Positions 57,844 to 64,000 of a stretch of DNA of 64,000 nucleotides are shown here, in pieces. The first letter of the stretch is position 1. Each line of letters begins with the position of its first letter. Below the pieces are notes generated by a model. It was given only the letters and a program-made list of their open reading frames with translations. It was not told the origin of the DNA and searched no databases. The stretch covers positions 1,120,022 to 1,184,021 of the forward strand of contig OY282367.1 in the NCBI GenBank assembly GCA_958295755.1, written 5' to 3'. A program made the position numbers and the translations under genes. This DNA comes from an uncultured Acidimicrobiales bacterium (GTDB lineage Bacteria > Actinomycetota > Acidimicrobiia > Acidimicrobiales > Hopanoidiivorantaceae).

Positions 57844-59063
57844 CAGCTTGTCCTCATGTTTTCGGCGATATAGCCTGGCGTGAGATCGGTGGTGACGACT
57901 GTTGTCTCGCCTTCACCTTGGCCGAGATCTATGTGCACAAGTAGCTGTCTGCCTTGCATGTAGTCATCTAAGGTGTGACTGGCAGACTGCCTATCGGATG
58001 GCACACCTTGACGATATACCACATGGTCGCCGTAGGCAATGGTGAGAGTATCGACATCAAATGCCACACCTGAAACGCCACATTCACTAGCAATGCGACC
58101 CCAATACGGGTCACAACCATACCACGAGCATTTGATCAGCTGGCTGTTGGCGCAACGACGAGCAACCGTGGCAGCCTCTTCGGCTGTGGCCGCGCCTGTT
58201 ACTTTCAAGGTAACGGTTTTTGTGGAACCTTCGGCATCGTCGGCCATCTGTCGGGCAAGACTGGCACAGACTTCTCTCACTGCTTCGGTGAGCTGTGCCT
58301 GGTTTAGGGGCGATTCTGCTTGGGCACTGGCCAGCAGGAGCACTGTGTCGTTAGTGGATTGTGCACCGTCGGTGGTTAGACAATTGAAGGTTGTCTTCAC
58401 GGCTTCTCCGAGGGCTTGCTGGAGCATATCGGCTGGAGCAGCAGCATCGGTGGTTAACAGCGCAAGCATGGTGGCCATGTTGGGCTGTAGCATGGCTGCG
58501 CCCTTCGCCATCGCACCAACACGAAAGCTGCCAGCATCAACAAGAGCTTGCTTGATTGCTGTGTCGGTAGTCATTATCGCTTCGGTAGCCGCCGGGCCGC
58601 CTTGGGGCGAACAAGCAGCGACAGCTTTGGCGATACCGCTCTCAATGGCATCCATCGCCAAGTTGAATCCGATGAGACCTGTGGAACAGACCAGCACTTC
58701 TTCGGTGTCGCATCCAATCTCTTGGGCAGTGAGAGCACACATTTTCTCGGCGTCTTTCAGCCCCTGTGCGCCCGTTGCCGCGTTGGCGTTACCGCTGTTG
58801 AGCACTACGGCTGTTGCTGAGCCTCCGATAGCAAGATGTCGTCGTGAAACCACCACAGGCGCAGCCGTTAACTTGTTGGAAGTAAAGACTCCGGCTGCTG
58901 CTAGCGGTTGGAAGTTCGTCGTGCTAGTTGCCATATTCGCAGTGCCGCCTGTCACATCGCTCCTGACCACAGCAAGATCGAGCGGACTCGAGCTACCATC
59001 GCCCTGCTTGATACCGCAATGAATGCCAGCAGCGGCAAAACCTGCTACATCAGTAACGCTCAC
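57843..59063 (-). CDS. argJ: Bifunctional ornithine acetyltransferase / N-acetylglutamate synthase
   Basis: This 406-aa self-cleaving enzyme recycles the acetyl group between ornithine and glutamate. The autocatalytic site is the threonine in LQPNMATMLALL near residue 190. Other conserved blocks are NSGNANAATGAQG near 90 and STNDTVLLLAS near 232. The GTG start overlaps the argC stop (GTGA). A complete argJ explains why no separate argA is needed for the cyclic pathway. Confidence 0.95.
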   Translation of the reverse strand: MSVTDVAGFAAAGIHCGIKQGDGSSSPLDLAVVRSDVTGGTANMATSTTNFQPLAAAGVFTSNKLTAAPVVVSRRHLAIGGSATAVVLNSGNANAATGAQGLKDAEKMCALTAQEIGCDTEEVLVCSTGLIGFNLAMDAIESGIAKAVAACSPQGGPAATEAIMTTDTAIKQALVDAGSFRVGAMAKGAAMLQPNMATMLALLTTDAAAPADMLQQALGEAVKTTFNCLTTDGAQSTNDTVLLLASAQAESPLNQAQLTEAVREVCASLARQMADDAEGSTKTVTLKVTGAATAEEAATVARRCANSQLIKCSWYGCDPYWGRIASECGVSGVAFDVDTLTIAYGDHVVYRQGVPSDRQSASHTLDDYMQGRQLLVHIDLGQGEGETTVVTTDLTPGYIAENMRTS

Positions 59064-60100
59064 GGATACATCCCCGCCGCTGAAAGCCCCGCGCTTTTAG
59101 GAAACTCACAAATTTGGTTAGCGCACTGCACTGCCTGACCTGCCGCACCTTTGCCGAGGTTATCTATAGCGCAAAGGGCTATCACATAACCAGTGCGCGG
59201 GTCATAGCGGGCACTTAGATGTGCCGCGTTAGAGCCTTGAACTGCTTTAGTGGCAGGTAGCTGTTCGCTCACAACAATAAAAGGCTCGCCTTGGTAAGCC
59301 TCCAGATAGCAATCCAACAGATGCTCAGTGGTAAGTCCGCCTCCTTCAGCAAGTTCGCCGTGTTCTTCTGGGCGGGCATAACAGGTAGCCAAGATGCCTC
59401 GGTTCATCGGGGCAAGATGTGGAGTGAAGAGCACTTGTGCTCCCACAGCTTGTTCTATCTCAGGCGTGTGGCGGTGATCGCAGAGACCGTAAGCCGTAAA
59501 ATTTTCGTCGGCAGCCGAAAACGAAGTATGTTGCTGAAGAGAACGCCCCGCTCCTGAAACTCCACTGGCAGCATCTACGATTATTGCCTCTTCGGAAATT
59601 ATCCCTGCTCGTAGCAAAGGCGCAAGAGCAAGTGCAGCAGCAGTGGGATAACAGCCCGGTGCTGCCACAAGTCTCGTAAGAGGAAACAGCTCGGGCAAGC
59701 CATAGGAGAACTGCCCTAAAAGCTCGGGAGCACTATGAGCGTGCCCATACCACTGCTCATACTCAACAGGGTCGCGAAGTCTGAAATCAGCAGCTAAGTC
59801 GACTATCACAGCTTTGCTAGCCCCTTGGCCGTTGCCAAGTATTTCAGGAACAATCTGCTGTGACTGGCCATGAGGTAACGCCAAAAATATCACATCCGAC
59901 AAATCCTCTGGCACGCCAGCTGCAAAACGTTGCGTGGGATAGCTAGCGGCCAAACTGGGATAGATATCCCTCACTGCTTCTCCAGCTGCAGAGTCGCCGC
60001 CTAGGAACTCCACCTCAAAGTTGGGGTGGTCAGCCAGCAGACGCAGGAGCTCTGCCCCCACATACCCAGATGCCCCCAGAACGGAGCACTTTTTCTTCAT
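59060..60100 (-). CDS. argC: N-acetyl-gamma-glutamyl-phosphate reductase
   Basis: This 346-aa NADPH-dependent reductase has an N-terminal Rossmann motif VLGASGYVGAELLRLL and the catalytic cysteine in AAPGCYPTAAAL near residue 150. HRHTPEIEQA near 210 is also conserved. It is the first gene of argCJBDFRGH. A TATAAT box ends 7 nt before the ATG, so the transcript is probably leaderless. Confidence 0.95.
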   Translation of the reverse strand: MKKKCSVLGASGYVGAELLRLLADHPNFEVEFLGGDSAAGEAVRDIYPSLAASYPTQRFAAGVPEDLSDVIFLALPHGQSQQIVPEILGNGQGASKAVIVDLAADFRLRDPVEYEQWYGHAHSAPELLGQFSYGLPELFPLTRLVAAPGCYPTAAALALAPLLRAGIISEEAIIVDAASGVSGAGRSLQQHTSFSAADENFTAYGLCDHRHTPEIEQAVGAQVLFTPHLAPMNRGILATCYARPEEHGELAEGGGLTTEHLLDCYLEAYQGEPFIVVSEQLPATKAVQGSNAAHLSARYDPRTGYVIALCAIDNLGKGAAGQAVQCANQICEFPKSAGLSAAGMYP

Positions 60101-60107
60101 ATTGCTA

Positions 60108-60135
60108 ATTATACAAGATTATTTATAAACGACAA
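60108..60135 (-). promoter_or_regulatory. Leaderless promoter of the arginine operon
   Basis: The minus strand has TTGTCG (60135-60130), 16 bp, and TATAAT (60113-60108), with the argC ATG 7 nt downstream. The region around the -10 (TGTATAATTAGCA) is one base short of an ARG-box half-pair (TGNATWWWWATNCA), so ArgR could act here, but the match is imperfect. The -35 lies inside the end of pheT. Confidence 0.55.
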
Positions 60136-62720
60136 CTTCTTTTTCTGGGTTTTTTGATGTCATTGCTGTAGTGGAGCTTTGACTCAGCGGAGCCCTCCCG
60201 CAGTGAAACTCCCATCTCTTTTGCCGCCTCAATGCATCGCAGGCGAGCTTCAGCTACTTCTTCATCGGTAAGAGTGCGGTCGGAGGCTTCAAATCGCAGA
60301 CGGAAAGCCAAGCTTCGCACTCCTTCTCTTAGCTGTTCACCTCTGTAAATATCAAATAATGTAATTCCTGTCAAGCACTCCCCTGCCGCATTAGCCAGCA
60401 CAGCTTTCAAGTCGCCTGCGGCCATTTCTTCAGGCACCACGAATGCCAAATCGATATCGCTAGAGGGGAACTTGGTGGGTGAAACATACCGCAGAGCTTC
60501 TTGCTGCTTTCTGGTTGCCAACACTTGGTTGAGGTTGGTTTCAAAATAGGCAACAGGTGAGGAGATGTCATGCTTCTCCAACACCTGCGGGTCTATCTCA
60601 CCTATCACGCCGACCGGGCTGCCCTCTTTGTGGCTGGCATCAATCAGCAATTCGCCTGAGCGGGTGGGATGCAAGCCTGGCTGTTCGCTGTTGCGAACCG
60701 AGGCACCTGTTAGCCCTAGCGAGCGACATAGTCGCAACCAAACTCTCACCGCATCGCCAACTTCAGCCCCGCAGAGCAACACGCCCAGATGCTCCGACTC
60801 TTGAGGTAGCGAGCCGCCTTCGGAGCCTTTGCCTGATGTGTTGGTCTTTTCTGCTGTGTTGCTTGAGGTGCCGCCTGAGGTGCCGGTATTACCTTTTTGG
60901 ATATCTCCAGCAAAAATCTGAGGAAACTCAGCAGAAAACACATGGCCTATTTCAAAGATGCGGGCATCTGCGATGCGACGAGCATGGTTATAGGCGGCAA
61001 TTTTTGTCATTCCCTCTCGCAACGACTGACGCATTACCGACTCTTCTGAAACCAGCGGATTGGTCAATAATATGGCGTTTGAATGATCTTCGTCTCGCAA
61101 GTCTTGAGGGGCGAGAAATGGCAACGACATAACCTCAGACAACCCCATACCTACGAGCATGTCCGCCGCCTTGCGCCTCAACTGCTGGCTGGGTGACAGC
61201 CCTCCTCGCTGGTCAAAGAGCGGCACTACTTTAGCTATGCGGGAATAGCCATAGGCTCGTCCGACTTCTTCGGTGATGTCTATTTCTGTGGCGCAATCTA
61301 ACCGCCAAGATGGGATAGAAACCGACAGGATTGCGCCAGTGTTACCGTTGCCACCATCGCTAGCACTGCTTTCAGCACCTCCGCTGTCGCCCACTTCAAA
61401 TCCCATCGGTTCTAGTAGCTCAACCATCTTCTCCTTCGCAAGCTCAGTGCCGAGCGTTGCATTTACACGATCTACCCGCACTCGCACAGGCAGACTAGGC
61501 CGCTCACTACCCTTGGCTATGACTGTGCCGGGGGCAAGGCTGGCAGTGCCTACCTGTGTTGCTAACTCAGCGAAACGCAGCAGTGCCATCTCTGCTATCT
61601 CAGGGTCGACACCGCGTTCAAAACGGGCCGAAGCTTCGCTTCGCAGCCCCAAGCGGCGAGATGTTCGACTGATTGTCATCGGATCCCACCAGGCAGCCTC
61701 TATCAATGCTGTAGTAGTTGATTCAGATATCTCTGTGGATGCGCCACCCATTACTCCTGCCAAGCTGAGCGGCTCGTCTTGGCTACCCACAATCAAGCCG
61801 TCTTGCGCGCTCAAAGTGCGAGTTTCTCCGTCAAGTGTCACAAGTTGTTCGCCCTCTCGTGCCATACGCACTGCCAGGGTGTTGTTGTTGATGTAATCCA
61901 AATCAAACGCATGTGTAGGCTGGCCCAACTCCAGCATCACAAAGTTGGAAATGTCGACTATTGAGTTCACCGGCCGCATCCCCAACGCCAGTAGCTGTTT
62001 TGCTAACCAGACGGGTGAGCTTTCGACTTTCACATCTCGCATAGTCCTCACAGTGAAATGCCGACAGAAATCGGGCTCATCAATTGTAATTGACACCTGC
62101 TCAGCCACTTCGCCAATTTCAACGACATTAGGCACAGGAATAGAGAAAGACAAACCGAGGCGGGCGGCGAGATCGCGAGCCACACCAGCTACCGACATAG
62201 CATCTGGACGGTTGGGGTTGACTTCCAAGTCAAACAACACATCATGTTTCAGATCCAAAGCTTCAGACACATTGCTTCCCAACTCGGCTGTGCCTGGCAA
62301 AATCAAAATCTCAGGTTCGGTGTTGTCTATTGGCAACTCCAACTCTTCGGCCGAGCACAACATCCCTTCAGACCACTCACCTCTCAGCTTGCGGTGCTTG
62401 ATCTTGAGACCGCCCCCTACTACTGCTCCATCGGTAGCCAGTGGCACTAAGTCGCCCACTTGCATGTTGAATGCTCCGCAACAAACTTGACGAGCAGTGC
62501 CTGATCCGTCATCCACATCCACAAGCTGGATGCGGTCGGCATCGGGATGCGGACGCAAATCAAGCACTTTAGCCACTACAACTCCGTTGAATGCCGCCCC
62601 CAAAATCACCATTTCTTCCACGCTCAGACCTAGGTCAGACAAATGCTCTGAAAGCGTGTTGGGATCTTGCTCTAGGAGATCACCGGCAAAGTTGCCCAGC
62701 AAAGATAGGAGGACTTTCAT
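60123..62720 (-). CDS. pheT: Phenylalanyl-tRNA synthetase, beta subunit
   Basis: This 865-aa subunit of the alpha2-beta2 synthetase has an N-terminal tRNA-binding OB domain (VVVAKVLDLRPHPDADRIQLV near 48), then B3/B4 editing, B5 and core domains, and a C-terminal anticodon-binding FDX-ACB domain (YVSPTKFPSSDIDLAFVV near 765). Two low-complexity inserts are present, near 447-460 and near 620-650 (G/T/S/N-rich). They look like products of the short tandem duplications seen elsewhere in the window. Confidence 0.95.
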   Translation of the reverse strand: MKVLLSLLGNFAGDLLEQDPNTLSEHLSDLGLSVEEMVILGAAFNGVVVAKVLDLRPHPDADRIQLVDVDDGSGTARQVCCGAFNMQVGDLVPLATDGAVVGGGLKIKHRKLRGEWSEGMLCSAEELELPIDNTEPEILILPGTAELGSNVSEALDLKHDVLFDLEVNPNRPDAMSVAGVARDLAARLGLSFSIPVPNVVEIGEVAEQVSITIDEPDFCRHFTVRTMRDVKVESSPVWLAKQLLALGMRPVNSIVDISNFVMLELGQPTHAFDLDYINNNTLAVRMAREGEQLVTLDGETRTLSAQDGLIVGSQDEPLSLAGVMGGASTEISESTTTALIEAAWWDPMTISRTSRRLGLRSEASARFERGVDPEIAEMALLRFAELATQVGTASLAPGTVIAKGSERPSLPVRVRVDRVNATLGTELAKEKMVELLEPMGFEVGDSGGAESSASDGGNGNTGAILSVSIPSWRLDCATEIDITEEVGRAYGYSRIAKVVPLFDQRGGLSPSQQLRRKAADMLVGMGLSEVMSLPFLAPQDLRDEDHSNAILLTNPLVSEESVMRQSLREGMTKIAAYNHARRIADARIFEIGHVFSAEFPQIFAGDIQKGNTGTSGGTSSNTAEKTNTSGKGSEGGSLPQESEHLGVLLCGAEVGDAVRVWLRLCRSLGLTGASVRNSEQPGLHPTRSGELLIDASHKEGSPVGVIGEIDPQVLEKHDISSPVAYFETNLNQVLATRKQQEALRYVSPTKFPSSDIDLAFVVPEEMAAGDLKAVLANAAGECLTGITLFDIYRGEQLREGVRSLAFRLRFEASDRTLTDEEVAEARLRCIEAAKEMGVSLREGSAESKLHYSNDIKKPRKRSCRL

Positions 62721-62721
62721 C

Positions 62722-62798
62722 GCAGCATCTCTCTGCCCATAGCTTCTGGCAGCATCTCTCTGCCCACAGCTCTGTTCATATAGTGCTTCATATAGTGC
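62722..62798. repeat. Two tandem duplications filling the pheS-pheT gap
   Basis: A 27-bp unit is repeated (62722-62748 and 62749-62775, three or four differences). A perfect 12-bp unit TTCATATAGTGC follows twice (62775-62786 and 62787-62798). Together they make up the entire 80-bp spacer between pheS and pheT. Confidence 0.92.
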
Positions 62799-62800
62799 TC

Positions 62801-63865
62801 CTAAAACTGCCGCAGGAATCGCATGTCGCCCAACCAGAGGTCGCGCAAGTCGTCAACTCCGTAGCGGATCATGGCGAGGCGATCTATGCCGAAGCCGAAA
62901 GCGAAGCCTGTCCATTCTTCTGGGTCTATGCCGCAGGCTTCCAGCACATTCGGGTGCACCATACCGCAACCGCCCAGTTCTAACCAGCTACCGTCAGGTC
63001 GTTGAATGTCAAACTCGGCTGAGGGTTCGGTGAACGGAAAGTATGACGGGCGCAACCGCGAGCTGAATCCCTCACCAAAAAAAGCCGTGGTAAATGCCTC
63101 TATCGTGCCTGCGAGGTGGCCGAGATTGATATTGCGATCTATCAGTAGCCCCTCTATCTGATGAAAGACAGGCATGTGTGTGGCATCGGCGGTATCTCGG
63201 CGAAAACAACGCCCCGGTGCGACCACAGCTATGGGGGGCGGCTGCGATGTCATCGTCCGCACTTGCACTGGCGAAGTATGCGTGCGCAACATGGTAGACA
63301 TCGCCTTGCCCCAATTCACATAGAGGGTGTCATACATGTCGCGGGCAGGATGGCCGAGTGGGAAGTTGAGGGCTGTGAAGTTATGCCACTCTGTGTCAAT
63401 CTCAGGGCCGTCAGCCACGGTATAGCCCATCCCCACGAACAAGTCTTCTAAAGTTCGGCGGGTTTGGGTGATGATGTGAGAGTGTCCGACCGTCAAATCG
63501 CCGATGATTTCGGTGAGGTCGGCCCGCTCGGTTTGTAAAAGAGCAGTTCGCTCGACTTGTGCGAGCTCGTTGTGGCGGGCATCCATCAAAGTTGTGATCT
63601 CATCTGTGGCTTCGTTGCAAGCACGCCCAGCTTCGGGACGGTCATCTGTGTTGAAACTACCGATGGCACTGCGTAAAGCAGCTAGGTGAGACGACCTGCC
63701 TAGCAACTCGGCTTTGGTTTCAGCGAGAGCGTCTGTGCTAGTGGCTTCAGCAACGGCGGCTCTGGCGGCTACGACAATTTCGCCAAGCTGGGCTTTCAGA
63801 TCGTCAACCGAAGTGGCTTTGGCCTGAGCCTCGTTTGGGAATTCGTCTTTGAACTCAGCACTCAT
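62801..63865 (-). CDS. pheS: Phenylalanyl-tRNA synthetase, alpha subunit
   Basis: This is a 354-aa class II catalytic subunit. An N-terminal coiled-coil region (residues 1-105) binds tRNA. The class II motif 2 region (CFRRDTADATHMPVFHQIEG near 216), YFPFTEPSAEFD near 278 and motif 3 GFGIDRLAMIRYG near 325 are clear. The ATG overlaps the stop of the upstream methyltransferase gene as ATGA. Confidence 0.96.
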   Translation of the reverse strand: MSAEFKDEFPNEAQAKATSVDDLKAQLGEIVVAARAAVAEATSTDALAETKAELLGRSSHLAALRSAIGSFNTDDRPEAGRACNEATDEITTLMDARHNELAQVERTALLQTERADLTEIIGDLTVGHSHIITQTRRTLEDLFVGMGYTVADGPEIDTEWHNFTALNFPLGHPARDMYDTLYVNWGKAMSTMLRTHTSPVQVRTMTSQPPPIAVVAPGRCFRRDTADATHMPVFHQIEGLLIDRNINLGHLAGTIEAFTTAFFGEGFSSRLRPSYFPFTEPSAEFDIQRPDGSWLELGGCGMVHPNVLEACGIDPEEWTGFAFGFGIDRLAMIRYGVDDLRDLWLGDMRFLRQF

Positions 63866-64000
63866 TGAACCGCTCCGCGCAATTCTATTTGTTCGGTGTC
63901 CATTTGCTTGGCGTCCATTTGCTTGGCGGCCATTTGTCTGGCAGCTTCAAAACAAATCACAGATGCAGCCATTGCCACATTCAGCGACTCAACGCCTCCT
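63862..64000 (-). CDS. C-terminal end of a SpoU/TrmH-family RNA methyltransferase (partial)
   Basis: The last 45 codons are in view. GGVESLNVAMAASVICFEAAR is the SAM-binding knot signature that ends SpoU (TrmH) proteins. After it comes a tail of K-Q-M-D-A repeats from a 15-bp tandem array. The stop overlaps the pheS ATG as ATGA. A SpoU-type methylase upstream of pheS is the normal actinobacterial order. Confidence 0.85.
   Translation of the reverse strand, partial: GGVESLNVAMAASVICFEAARQMAAKQMDAKQMDTEQIELRGAVQ
63898..63942. repeat. 15-bp tandem repeat at the 3' end of the SpoU gene
   Basis: Two identical 15-bp units (63898-63912, 63913-63927) and a third with two differences (63928-63942) encode the repeated K-Q-M-D-A tail of the methyltransferase. 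Confidence 0.94.

Noticed and set aside
58039-59022. Long plus-strand open frame of 327 codons opposite argJ
   Set aside because: ArgJ on the minus strand is complete and has its catalytic motifs. The plus-strand frame is Ser/Ala/Pro-rich with no family resemblance, a typical shadow of a real gene.
63064-63090. A7 run in pheS considered as a fourth slippage tract
   Set aside because: A7 is common at this base composition, lies in an essential gene and lacks the A-C(9)-GCA context.

Overview
The window looks like chromosome of an actinobacterium, most likely class Acidimicrobiia. The evidence is the 16S rRNA sequence as read by eye, a 23S rRNA of about 3.1 kb (the long form usual in Actinobacteria), a fused KorA plus KorB 2-oxoglutarate:ferredoxin oxidoreductase, and the actinobacterial gene order pheS-pheT-argCJBDFRGH-tyrS ... 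tlyA-nadK-recN-pyrG-xerD ... scpA-scpB-(rluB). Nearly all core genes lie on the minus strand. Adjacent genes often overlap by ATGA, TGATG or 8 nt, and GTG starts are common.

Layout. 1-1773: scpA, scpB and the 5' end of a third gene (probably rluB). 1815-3311: a small membrane protein and trpS on the plus strand. 3324-23244: a defence island on the minus strand. It holds a 1184-aa RecD-like helicase with a divergent phosphoesterase, a type I restriction-modification system (hsdR, hsdS, hsdM), a cytosine methylase overlapping a GHKL-ATPase/PD-(D/E)XK protein (a MORC/MutL-like R-M pair), an XRE/ImmA-IrrE protease, two two-gene DUF1828 modules, a decayed fic gene and a GmrSD-like DUF262/DUF1524 protein. 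23276-27069: an amidohydrolase and a secreted plant-type LRR protein. 27119-33279: xerD, pyrG, recN, nadK, tlyA. 33356-38590: korB, korA, class I aldolase, a TPR protein. 38732-40676: small membrane and lipoprotein genes. 40711-46486: a complete 16S-23S-5S operon with no spacer tRNA. 46529-50593: tyrS with a divergent class A PBP and a membrane protein. 50643-60100: a DNA glycosylase and the whole arginine pathway. 60123-64000: pheT, pheS and the 3' end of a SpoU-type RNA methyltransferase.

The most striking signal is a set of three long homopolymer tracts, the only C/G runs of 9 or more that I found in 64 kb. They share the plus-strand context A-C(9-10)-GCA and lie inside hsdS (C9), inside hsdM (C10) and just after the Shine-Dalgarno-bearing ATG of the LRR gene (C9). 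In this sequence hsdS and hsdM are in frame, while the LRR gene is out of frame from that ATG and would be restored by losing one C. This predicts a phase-variable set coupling DNA methylation to a surface or secreted protein, unless the tracts are sequencing artefacts.

A second genome-wide habit is very short tandem duplication (12-27 bp units, often 15 bp, 2-5 copies) at gene ends, starts and linkers. Examples are found in trpS, recN, argB, argG, pheT, spoU and the rRNA spacer.
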